From assembly GCA_047629355.1 (NCBI GenBank), contig JBLHWU010000008.1, positions 1-46,989 of the forward strand: a DNA stretch of 46,989 nt, read 5' to 3'. The number at the start of each line of letters is the position of its first letter. Position 1 is the stretch's first letter. The stretch comes from CAYUNA01 sp047629355. Lineage in GTDB: Bacteria; Bacteroidota; Bacteroidia; Chitinophagales; Saprospiraceae. The notes below the pieces were generated by a model. It ran no database searches and was not told the origin of the DNA. It worked only from the letters and a program-made list of their open reading frames with translations. The translations under genes and the position numbers were made by a program. This document shows positions 7,939-15,305 of this stretch, one piece after another.

Positions 7939-10500
7939 ATGACTTACAACATTCAAAAAATAGCCCAGATTTTAAATGGGAAAATTTTTCAAAATCCAAC
8001 GCCGAACGCTTTGGTGGAACACTTGTTGATTGATTCGCGGCAAGTCTCCTTTGCGCATTCAACGCTATTTTTTGCGATAGAAAGTAAGCGACGGGATGGA
8101 CACGATTTCATCGCAGACTGCTATGAACGCGGTGTCCGAAATTTCATTATTTCCAAAAACATTCATTTCCAAGATTTTCCCGAAGGCAATTTTATGATGG
8201 TCAGCAATACCTTGACCGCTTTGCAGCAGTTGGCGAAATATCACCGGGAGCAATTTCCTGAGCTCACCGTCATCGGCATTACAGGTAGCAATGGTAAAAC
8301 GATGGTGAAAGAGTGGCTTTTTCAATTGTTGAACCCAGACTATTATATTGTACGAAGTCCGAAAAGTTACAATTCTCAAATTGGCGTGCCGTTGTCCGTT
8401 TGGCAAATTGAACCGCACCATACTTTAGCGATCTTTGAAGCGGGTATTTCTGAAATGGGCGAGATGGAAAAGATTGCGCCGATTATTGATTGTAATATTG
8501 GTGTTTTTACAAATATTGGAGAAGCACACAGCGCGGGAATTCCTGATATGGAAACCAAATTAGAGGAAAAAATTAAGCTATTTTGGAACTCAAAAGGCAT
8601 TATTTTCTCCTTGGATGACCCAATGGTTGATGCCGCGATTTCGAGCCGGTTTCAAGATACGGATATGTTTATGTCGTCTGATTATAATGACATGGCTGGG
8701 CTGTATATTGAACGCGTTAAAACCATCGGACGGCGTACTAAAATTTCGGGTACTTTATTTGACGAGCCAGTTAGTATTTACATCCCTTTTTCCGATGAAA
8801 TTTCTATACAAAACGCGATTCATTGCTGGGCGGTGATGCTATTTTTAGAAATAGAAAATAGCGTAATTCAGCAGCGAATGTTGCGCCTCGAACCCGTGGA
8901 AATGCGTTTGGAGGTGAAAGAAGGAGTCAATAATTGCACGGTCATTAATGATGCGTACAATTCAGACTTGTCTTCGTTTGGCATGTCTTTAACCTTTCAA
9001 AAACAGCAGGCAAGTGATGGAGAAACGGTCTTGTTTTTATCGGATATTTATCAATCTGGAAAAGAATTAGCAGAACTGTATGAAACGGTAGCGGAGATAC
9101 TAAACCACTATGAAGTTGATAAAATAATTTGTATTGGTGAGGAAATTCAACAGTTGAAATTTGAAATGACTGGGAATATCACTTATTTTAAAAATACAGC
9201 GGAATTTCTTCAACAACTTAACATCGACGATTTTCAAAATCAGACCATTTTATTAAAAGGGGCACGCGTATTTCAATTTGAAAAAATAGCCGACCGCCTT
9301 TCTAAAAAAGTGCATAAAACAGTATTGGAAATCAACATGAGTGCCTTGCAACATAATCTTCGAGTGTACAGTAATTTGCTACATTCGGGTACAAAAATGA
9401 TGGCGATGGTTAAAGCATCTGCTTACGGAAGTGGGGCGATAGAAATTGCGCGGCAACTGGAGTTCTCTAAAGTGAATTACCTTGCTGTAGCTTATACGGA
9501 TGAAGGTGTTGAGTTGCGAAAAGCTGGTATTCAGCTACCGATTATGGTGTTGAACCCAGAAGAAGCGACTTTCGCAGATTTGATAGAAAATGACCTTGAA
9601 CCACAGATTTCTAACCTTCGATTTTTACATCAATTTAATGAATTTGTCAAAGCGAATCAGCCCATTTTTCCAGAGGATATTTTTGAGGGAAAACTGCCAG
9701 ATATTTTTACCGATTTTGCGCAAATGGTGAAAGAAGAAATGGAATCGAATAATAAATATCCCATCCATTTAAAATTGGATACGGGGATGCACCGCTTGGG
9801 TTTTGAGGAAAAAAATTTTCCAGAATTGCTGCCATTTTTGAAAAAATCAAAAGACTTGGACATTATTTCTATCCTCTCGCATTTGGCAGCAAGTGAGGCG
9901 GCAGACCATGATAAATTTACCAATAATCAAATTGACCAATACCTTAAATTATACGAAAAAATCGCTGCTGAATTAAATTATCGTCCCATTCGTCATATCC
10001 TAAATTCTGGTGGAATCGTTCGTTTTCCCGAATTTCAAATGGATATGGTCCGCCTTGGAATTGGTTTGTATGGCATTGATAGCAGCAGTTTAGTTCAAGA
10101 TAAATTACAAACGGTCAGCACGCTAAAAGCAAGGGTCTCTCAAATTAAAAACATCTCAGCAGGTGATACCGTCAGCTATGGACGAAGCGGCAAAGCGGAG
10201 AAAGATATGACCATCGCAACCCTGTCGATTGGTTATGCCGATGGCTTGCCTCGTGCTGCTGGAAATGGTAAATATAAAGTGTTAATTAATGGACAAAACG
10301 CTTCGATTTTTGGTACTGTTTGCATGGATATGTGCATGGTTGACGTGACGGATATCGCGGATGTAGAACAAGGGGATGAGGTGATTGTTTTTGGGGAGAA
10401 TCCGAAAGTTGAAGATTTAGCGGCGGCGGTCGGAACGATTCCATATGAGATTTTTACTGGCGTTTCTAGTCGGGTAAAACGCGTTTATTTCCAAGAGTAG
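7939..10500 (+). CDS. murF-alr: Bifunctional UDP-MurNAc-tripeptide:D-Ala-D-Ala ligase / alanine racemase
   Basis: An 853-residue fusion known from Bacteroidota. Residues 1 to about 455 are MurF: the ATP-binding P-loop GSNGKT is at 116-121, followed by the central and C-terminal Mur ligase domains; this part adds D-Ala-D-Ala to the peptidoglycan precursor. Residues from about 463 are alanine racemase: the PLP lysine is K492 in MVKASAYGSG and the catalytic tyrosine is Y747 in TVSYGRSGKA, followed by IGYADGLPR. This half makes the D-Ala used for the ligase substrate, so one polypeptide covers two linked cytoplasmic cell-wall steps. Both active-site sets look intact. Confidence 0.95.
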   Translation: MTYNIQKIAQILNGKIFQNPTPNALVEHLLIDSRQVSFAHSTLFFAIESKRRDGHDFIADCYERGVRNFIISKNIHFQDFPEGNFMMVSNTLTALQQLAKYHREQFPELTVIGITGSNGKTMVKEWLFQLLNPDYYIVRSPKSYNSQIGVPLSVWQIEPHHTLAIFEAGISEMGEMEKIAPIIDCNIGVFTNIGEAHSAGIPDMETKLEEKIKLFWNSKGIIFSLDDPMVDAAISSRFQDTDMFMSSDYNDMAGLYIERVKTIGRRTKISGTLFDEPVSIYIPFSDEISIQNAIHCWAVMLFLEIENSVIQQRMLRLEPVEMRLEVKEGVNNCTVINDAYNSDLSSFGMSLTFQKQQASDGETVLFLSDIYQSGKELAELYETVAEILNHYEVDKIICIGEEIQQLKFEMTGNITYFKNTAEFLQQLNIDDFQNQTILLKGARVFQFEKIADRLSKKVHKTVLEINMSALQHNLRVYSNLLHSGTKMMAMVKASAYGSGAIEIARQLEFSKVNYLAVAYTDEGVELRKAGIQLPIMVLNPEEATFADLIENDLEPQISNLRFLHQFNEFVKANQPIFPEDIFEGKLPDIFTDFAQMVKEEMESNNKYPIHLKLDTGMHRLGFEEKNFPELLPFLKKSKDLDIISILSHLAASEAADHDKFTNNQIDQYLKLYEKIAAELNYRPIRHILNSGGIVRFPEFQMDMVRLGIGLYGIDSSSLVQDKLQTVSTLKARVSQIKNISAGDTVSYGRSGKAEKDMTIATLSIGYADGLPRAAGNGKYKVLINGQNASIFGTVCMDMCMVDVTDIADVEQGDEVIVFGENPKVEDLAAAVGTIPYEIFTGVSSRVKRVYFQE

Positions 10501-10507
10501 GCGAGAA

Positions 10508-10544
10508 TTAAATCATGGTGATTTTCAAAATCACCATGATTTAA
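10508..10544. repeat. Near-perfect 37-bp palindrome after murF-alr (terminator-like)
   Basis: Two 18-bp arms (TTAAATCATGGTGATTTT and its complement) around one C. It can form a long hairpin just after the murF-alr stop. A close relative is at 20952-20984, so it is a dispersed palindrome that may act as a transcript end. It lacks a strong T tail. Confidence 0.7.
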
Positions 10545-10557
10545 AGAGAACCTAGAG

Positions 10558-10815
10558 TTCTAATTTTTCCGTTTTTCCGTTTTTTCAACTTTCTTCGTTA
10601 CTGTTGTCTCGCCATTTTTAGTTATGGTCGTAATCGTAGTGGTCGTTACACTTTCATCTTCTTCGACGGAGACTTCAACATTCGTATTTTCATTACCACC
10701 TTCTGAAATTGTCTCCTTTTCGGTATGACCTTTCAAAGTTGTTTTTACTTAGCTTGCAATTGCTTTTTAATATCGTTAGGAATATCACCCTCGCCATCCC
10801 ACTGAAAAACTGATG
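10558..10815 (-). pseudogene. Remnant of a protein gene beside the IS3-family element
   Basis: Read on the minus strand from the IS edge, one frame gives VFQWDGEGDIPNDIKKQLQAK then a stop (I quote 20 or fewer: VFQWDGEGDIPNDIKKQ). A frame shifted by one base then continues KTTLKGHTEKETISEGGNE and a Thr/Val/Lys-rich tail ending KKVEKTEKRKN. The two pieces look like one C-terminus with a frameshift. The 5' part is missing at the left end of the IS, so the IS probably replaced or truncated the gene. I do not recognise the family; an acidic/Thr-rich tail like this occurs in proteins encoded near M56 peptidases, but that is only a guess. Confidence 0.4.
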
Positions 10816-10859
10816 TTACCCCAATAATTAGGGCCGTTAGCTAAGACAATAATTTTTCC

Positions 10860-10867
10860 TAACTTTG
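10860..10867 (+). promoter_or_regulatory. Candidate -7 box (TAACTTTG) for the IS transposase
   Basis: TAACTTTG matches TAnnTTTG directly before the orfA ATG at 10873, so the transcript would be almost leaderless. Confidence 0.35.
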
Positions 10868-10872
10868 TTATC

Positions 10873-11148
10873 ATGAAAAGGAGAAATTTCACATCAAAAT
10901 TCAAAACAAAAGTAGTTTTGGAAGCAATTAAAGAAAGTAAAACACTTGCAGAAATTGGACAGCAATACACGCTTGCGCCAACTCAAATTAGTAAGTGGAA
11001 AAAAGAATTTTTGTCTAATGCGGAAAGTGTCTTTACGAATGTAAAGAAGTCTCAAAAAAGTGAGTTCGGAGCGGAGCGAGATAGCCTGTTGAAAACAATA
11101 GGAGAATTGAAAGTAGAGAATGATTTTCTAAAAAAAACGCTGGTTTAA
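10873..11148 (+). CDS. IS3-family transposase OrfA (helix-turn-helix subunit)
   Basis: A 91-residue protein with an N-terminal helix-turn-helix (FTSKFKTKVVLEAIKESKTL, then LAEIGQQYTLAPTQISKWKK). A C-terminal leucine-zipper-like helix ends ENDFLKKTLV. It recognises the IS ends. An A8 run at 11130-11137 lies 11 bases before its stop, at the position where IS3 elements shift -1 to make OrfAB. Confidence 0.9.
   Translation: MKRRNFTSKFKTKVVLEAIKESKTLAEIGQQYTLAPTQISKWKKEFLSNAESVFTNVKKSQKSEFGAERDSLLKTIGELKVENDFLKKTLV
11130..11137 (+). other. Programmed -1 frameshift site (A8) joining OrfA to OrfB
   Basis: A_AAA_AAA in the orfA frame. A -1 slip gives ENDFLKKNAGLKSLSERRKL, which runs open into OrfB; this is the canonical joined sequence of IS3-family transposases. 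OrfB's own start would be a TTG at 11193. Confidence 0.7.
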
Positions 11149-11192
11149 AAAGCCTATCGGAGCGTAGAAAATTAATTGACCCCGAGAGTGAT

Positions 11193-12011
11193 TTGAGCAA
11201 AAGTGCTCAATGTCGAATTTTGGGTTTGCACCGTAGCGGCATCTATTATGAAAACCGTGGAGAAAGTACCTTAAATTTGGAGTTAATGCGACTGATGGAC
11301 ATGCGTTATCATTATCATCCTTATGAAGGCGCACCTCGAATGCACGATTATTTGACTTTGGACGAAGGGTATGAAGTGAGCTTTAATAGAGTTGCACGGT
11401 TGTATTATGAAGTGATGGGCTTGCGCGCAATTATTCCTGGACCACATACTTCAAAAAGGAACAAGGAACATCAGGTTTATCCTTATTTATTAAGGGGTTT
11501 GGAGGTTGTTCGCCCTAATCAAGGTTGGGCTACGGATATTACTTATATGCCCTTGCCGAAAGGATTTATGTATCTTACTGCCATTATTGATTTGTTTAGC
11601 CGATATGTTATTCATTGGTCGGTATCGAATACGATGGAGGCAAGATGGTGTCAAGAATTATTGGAAAAAGGCATGGAAAAATGTGGCGTACCTGAAATTG
11701 TAAATACTGACCAAGGCGTTCAATATACGAGCAAGGTTTTCACTGAGTTTATCCTTGGTTCTGGCAGCAAATTGAGTATGGATGGAGTTGGTAGAGCGAC
11801 TGATAATGCTTTTATTGAGCGATTGTGGCGAACGGTGAAATATGAAAATGTCCGTTTTTTAGAGTACACTGACGGGTTGAAATTGATAAAAGGGATGGAT
11901 GCTTATTTTCCAAAATATAATAATCGAAGGCATTCTTCTTTGGAGAAACAACGACCAAAGGATGTTTACGAAAGTGGGCTGATAGGTATTTCAAATAGAC
12001 CGCAAAATTGA
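11193..12011 (+). CDS. IS3-family transposase OrfB (DDE integrase domain)
   Basis: 272 residues counted from a TTG; the frame is open upstream to the A8 slip site, so the natural product is probably OrfAB. The DDE triad is visible in WATDITYMPL, NTDQGVQYTS and TDNAFIERLWRTVKYE. It has an N-terminal HTH_21-like region (MRYHYHPYEGAPRMHDYL). The length is normal and the frame intact, so the element may still be active. Confidence 0.92.
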   Translation: MSKSAQCRILGLHRSGIYYENRGESTLNLELMRLMDMRYHYHPYEGAPRMHDYLTLDEGYEVSFNRVARLYYEVMGLRAIIPGPHTSKRNKEHQVYPYLLRGLEVVRPNQGWATDITYMPLPKGFMYLTAIIDLFSRYVIHWSVSNTMEARWCQELLEKGMEKCGVPEIVNTDQGVQYTSKVFTEFILGSGSKLSMDGVGRATDNAFIERLWRTVKYENVRFLEYTDGLKLIKGMDAYFPKYNNRRHSSLEKQRPKDVYESGLIGISNRPQN

Positions 12012-12214
12012 GTCATTTTTCGTGAGATTGTAAAGGGTATATAAACGTCGTCGTGCCTCCTCCGCCCTTGACAAAATCACTCAAAATACTCGACGGTGGC
12101 TTACGATTTCAAAAACCATGAAAAATGAACTACCTGCTAAAAAACGGGTAAAATTGAATCTATTTATTAACGAAGGATTATTGTTAAGTGGCCCTATGAA
12201 TTGGGGTAAGCTCA

Positions 12215-12306
12215 TCAGATCATTTCATTGTCAGAAGTCAGAAAGATTCAAATAAAAATTGGTAACAATCTGACTTTTAACAGCGTAGCGGTCTGACTTT
12301 TGACCT
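12215..12306. repeat. GGTCAG-type dispersed hairpin repeat, copy 2
   Basis: CAGATCATTTCATTGTCAGA then AGTCAGAAAG, facing AATCTGACTTTTAACAGCG and GGTCTGACTTTTGACC. It lies between the IS and the 3' end of the M56 peptidase gene. Together with the IS tail this accounts for the 12012-12312 gap. Confidence 0.75.
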
Positions 12307-12312
12307 TTTTTT

Positions 12313-14631
12313 TTAGGAAAGCTTCGACTTAAGTTTTAATCGTTTTTTCTCTTGCTTTTCCAATAATTTTAAATATTTCCGCAACTGCTTTTGAGATTGC
12401 TTTTTCCCATTAATTTTAAAATTGGTTTCATTTAATTCGAATTCAAATCGTTCTCCTTTTTGAATCAAACCATCTAAAATTAATTCATTTTGTAAATCCT
12501 TAAAAAGGATTGATTCATTGAGTTTGTTCAAATGTTGTAGTTCGTCTAAATATAAAATTTTAGGAGACGGAAGCAATTCAAAACGGTGCACTTCACCTTC
12601 TTCCAATCGCTGTTTCTTAAATCTTTCTGCGGTTTCTTCTTGATTTTTCTTTTGCCATTCATTCTCTTCCATCTGCTTCTGTCTTAACCATTTTTGACTA
12701 AATTTTCCGTCCCTTTTACGTTCTTCAGTTTCTATTTCAAAACGTTTCTGCCAACGTTGATACTCTAAATTGGTAGGCGAGTCTTTATCTAAAATTGGAA
12801 AAGTAACATTTCCTTTAAGTCTCAATAAACCTTCTGGGAAATCGTCTTTTGAAATGCTTTCCAAATTAAAATTATTAGCCAGCCCTTCCAAATTTTTTCC
12901 ATTTTCAAAAGCAAAATATTCAGACAAAGTTGATTTTGGAAAACCGTCATCAAATTTAAAAACCCGATTTTTATTATCATCAAAAAAGAAAATATTCGGC
13001 TGTCCATTTTCAATTTCTTTAATGATAAAACGGTCATTTTTGCTCAATAATTCAATTGCTTCATCGTTGATTTTAATAATCTGCTTGCCATTTACAAGTT
13101 CTTCAATTTTTATCGTCATCGGTTCATTGTTCTCATCTGTTTCAATGGTGATAATGGTATTGCCATTGTCGTCTTTTTTAGTAACGATGGTTTTGGATTT
13201 CTGTGTAAAACCAAAACCTGGCGCATTATCTCTATTAGGTGCAGGCGGTGGGGGAGGAGGTGGAATCGCTCCATTTGGGACCAGCGGCGCAGGTGGCGGA
13301 GGTGGAGGAATTGACGCATTTTGCATACTGGATTTCAAGTCTTTGATTTGTTTTTCATATTTTTTAAAATCCGCTTTTGTAATATTTTTTCCATCAATAG
13401 TCACGTTTTCTATTTCGCCATTAACCAAGGAAATTTTAGATTCTACTCCGTCCACAGTTTTGGTATAAGTTGAACGATTTGTACTTTTGGAAGGAATACT
13501 ATCTTTTTTGATAAAAGTCGCGATAATGGTCCGTCCATTATCCGTTTCAAACACATTCAAGCCTTCCAGCTTTTCCACCTCAATTTCAATGTTGTTCGAA
13601 AAATTCTTACCCGTTAAAATATTTGCCATTGGCGTATTTGCACCAAAGGAAATCATGATCATCAAAACGACAAAGAGCGTCGTTGCCATTAATTTTTCCA
13701 TAATATTGCTTTTATTTTGTGGTTGATTTAAAATGCGTTGTACTCGATGTAACAACTGGTTTTTTTGACTCGAAAATGCCATTGCCAATGCAGGTGCTCC
13801 TGCGTGCATTTCCTGTAAGCTCAACAATGCTTTGGCATAATGCAAAGGATTACCGCACAATTTGACCGCCAAATCATCGCAACAGTTTTCGCGCTCCAAA
13901 CGGATATTTCCAGAAATCCACCAGGCGGCAGGGTGGAAATAAAAGAGTGTTTCGACGAAAGTTTGTAGGATATTGAGTAGATAATCATTTCTATAAATAT
14001 GCGCCAGTTCGTGTGCTAAAATTGCTTCGACTTGTTCTTCCGAAAGTGCATTAATCGCACCAATTGGCATCAAAATAACAGGTTTCAAATAACCGACAAC
14101 CATCGGTACTTTGACCAAAGCTGATTCCAATAGCGCAACTGATTTTTTTAAAGGAATTTGCTGTGCAATCCCTTTCATTTTTTGTTGCCAAAAATTATTA
14201 AAAGGCTTGTTCTGATTATTTTTCAAATGCTGAATATAGAGCAAACCGCCCAACATTTTTAAAATAAAAAACACCACACCCATTAGCCAAACCGAAACTA
14301 TCAGCGGCAAATTTTGATTAAAATAATTGGTGAAATTTTGCCAAAAATTAACTTCGGATTGTACGCTTGTTTCTACCAAAAAAGCTTCTTCCAAACTCAT
14401 CGCAGGTGCTTTTTGATACAAAAGACAAAACGTAATAATGGAGGTCAACAGTAACGCAAATAATCCAAAATTAGCAACTGCATAACGCGTTCGTGCCGTC
14501 TTTTTCTCCATCGACAATAACACAAATGCCAAGAGGACGGCAATTAAAATGCCCTGCCAAATCGAGTGAATAACCGTCCAACCGAGGGCGTAGAGGAGGT
14601 TTTCTGAGAGGAGTTCGTATAGGTAATTCAT
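12313..14631 (-). CDS. BlaR1/MecR1-like M56 family membrane zinc peptidase
   Basis: 772 residues from MNYLYELLSENLLYAL; an upstream in-frame Met at 14676 lies in repeat sequence, so it is rejected. The N-terminal half has about four membrane helices. The gluzincin motif HELAH is at 207-211 in EEQVEAILAHELAHIYRNDY, with the downstream ENCCDD motif. A fifth helix (about 320-340) leads to a long periplasmic or surface region with a proline-rich stretch (IPPPPPPAPLVPNG, IPPPPPPPAPNRD) and a very charged C-terminus. M56 proteins sense a signal and cut the BlaI repressor or other targets. blaI-like lies directly upstream. The C-terminal sensor is not a penicillin-binding domain, so the signal is unknown. 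Confidence 0.88.
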   Translation of the reverse strand: MNYLYELLSENLLYALGWTVIHSIWQGILIAVLLAFVLLSMEKKTARTRYAVANFGLFALLLTSIITFCLLYQKAPAMSLEEAFLVETSVQSEVNFWQNFTNYFNQNLPLIVSVWLMGVVFFILKMLGGLLYIQHLKNNQNKPFNNFWQQKMKGIAQQIPLKKSVALLESALVKVPMVVGYLKPVILMPIGAINALSEEQVEAILAHELAHIYRNDYLLNILQTFVETLFYFHPAAWWISGNIRLERENCCDDLAVKLCGNPLHYAKALLSLQEMHAGAPALAMAFSSQKNQLLHRVQRILNQPQNKSNIMEKLMATTLFVVLMIMISFGANTPMANILTGKNFSNNIEIEVEKLEGLNVFETDNGRTIIATFIKKDSIPSKSTNRSTYTKTVDGVESKISLVNGEIENVTIDGKNITKADFKKYEKQIKDLKSSMQNASIPPPPPPAPLVPNGAIPPPPPPPAPNRDNAPGFGFTQKSKTIVTKKDDNGNTIITIETDENNEPMTIKIEELVNGKQIIKINDEAIELLSKNDRFIIKEIENGQPNIFFFDDNKNRVFKFDDGFPKSTLSEYFAFENGKNLEGLANNFNLESISKDDFPEGLLRLKGNVTFPILDKDSPTNLEYQRWQKRFEIETEERKRDGKFSQKWLRQKQMEENEWQKKNQEETAERFKKQRLEEGEVHRFELLPSPKILYLDELQHLNKLNESILFKDLQNELILDGLIQKGERFEFELNETNFKINGKKQSQKQLRKYLKLLEKQEKKRLKLKSKLS

Positions 14632-14651
14632 TTGACTTTGTTTTATGGTTT

Positions 14652-14715
14652 TGTCATTCCGACCATTCTTTGTCATTCCGACCGAAGTGGAGGAATGACA
14701 AAGAAAAATTGGAAT
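14652..14715. repeat. GTCATTCC dispersed repeat with 12-bp stem
   Basis: CTTTGTCATTCC at 14668-14679 is perfectly inverted at 14692-14703, with further partial copies (GTCATTCCGACC, GGAATGACAAA) on each side. It fills the gap between the repressor and peptidase genes and could weaken read-through between them. A degenerate CCACTTCGGTCGAAATGACA also occurs inside MITE family 2. Confidence 0.6.
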
Positions 14716-14721
14716 GACAAA

Positions 14722-15111
14722 TTAATTCTCTTTTTCAATTTTATCAATCAACGCCTTAATCTCACCCAACTCCTCCGACGAAGCTTTATGGTTGCCCAAT
14801 GCTTGCATCACCAATTTCATCGCCGAACCCCGAAAGGTCGCATCGACAAATTGGTCGAGTAATTTTCCCTGCGTCTCCGATTCATTAATCGCAGCACTAT
14901 ATATATGGGTACGACTGTCGGTGTTGCGACTGACGAGTTTTTTGTCGAGCATGATTTGCATCAATTTGAGCGTCGTCGTATAGCCAATTTCTTTACCGCT
15001 GGTATTTTTCTTATTGAGTTGTTCATTGACTTCGCGTACCGAAGCTTCTCTGTTAGCCCAGAGGATTTGCAGGATGCCGAGTTCGCTGTCCGTAGGTTTT
15101 TGATATTTCAT
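14722..15111 (-). CDS. BlaI/MecI/CopY-type transcriptional repressor
   Basis: A 129-residue winged-helix protein starting MKYQKPTDSELGILQILWAN. The N-terminal DNA-binding domain includes REVNEQLNKK and IGYTTTLKLMQIMLDKKLVSR. The C-terminal dimerisation helix includes GKLLDQFVDATFRGSAMKLV. Family members repress their own operon until cut by the partner M56 protease, which is encoded about 90 bp downstream. Two identical-spacing dyads sit in the promoter (15143-15158 and 15174-15189), fitting autoregulation. Confidence 0.92.
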   Translation of the reverse strand: MKYQKPTDSELGILQILWANREASVREVNEQLNKKNTSGKEIGYTTTLKLMQIMLDKKLVSRNTDSRTHIYSAAINESETQGKLLDQFVDATFRGSAMKLVMQALGNHKASSEELGEIKALIDKIEKEN

Positions 15112-15134
15112 TATTGTCGTTATTTTTTGTGCTG

Positions 15135-15167
15135 CAAAGATATACGAATCAATTCGTAATAAGCAAG
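15135..15167 (-). promoter_or_regulatory. Promoter of the blaI-M56 operon
   Basis: On the minus strand the -7 box TATCTTTG (15135-15142) matches TAnnTTTG. A weaker -33-like CTTG lies at 15164-15167, 21 bp away. The first repressor dyad fills the spacer between them. Confidence 0.6.
15143..15158. promoter_or_regulatory. Candidate BlaI-like operator 1 (TACGAA-N4-TTCGTA)
   Basis: A perfect 6+6 bp dyad with spacer TCAA, placed exactly between the -7 and -33 regions of the repressor promoter. The same half-sites and spacing recur at 15174. Confidence 0.7.
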
Positions 15168-15173
15168 TTTTAA

Positions 15174-15189
15174 TACGAATAACTTCGTA
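15174..15189. promoter_or_regulatory. Candidate BlaI-like operator 2 (TACGAA-N4-TTCGTA)
   Basis: The same dyad as operator 1 with spacer TAAC, 31 bp (about three helical turns) further upstream, so two dimers would bind on the same DNA face. It lies toward the divergent S9 peptidase gene, which may also be affected. Confidence 0.68.
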
Positions 15190-15236
15190 GTTTTAAGAAA
15201 TTTTAACATTTCAGGTAATAATCAGCGGATAAATGA

Positions 15237-15244
15237 TAGATTTG
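15237..15244 (+). promoter_or_regulatory. Candidate -7 box (TAGATTTG) for the S9 peptidase
   Basis: TAGATTTG fits TAnnTTTG about 60 bp before the ATG at 15306. Between them GAAGTTAT and ATAACTTC form a possible leader hairpin (about 15252-15290). No clear -33 box. Confidence 0.3.
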
Positions 15245-15305
15245 TTCCATAGAAGTTATTTAAGAATGTCTTGCTGAGGCTATAACTTCATAAAAAATAG
15301 AACTT

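Larger units (their letters stand above)
10816..12209 (+). mobile_element. IS3-family insertion sequence (about 1394 bp)
   Basis: It contains orfA and orfB of an IS3-type transposase. The ends share inverted repeats: TTACCCCAAT followed by AGGGCC at the left (10816-10836), and the inverted GGCCCTATGAATTGGGGTAA at the right (12190-12209). CTGATG also occurs just outside both ends in inverted form, so the true ends may be a few bases further out. No clear target duplication is seen. About 200 bp of non-coding sequence follow orfB inside the element. Confidence 0.85.

Noticed and set aside
12770..13468. A 232-codon plus-strand frame within the M56 peptidase gene
   Set aside because: It is the complement of the charged and proline-rich region; the minus frame has family motifs and this one does not.
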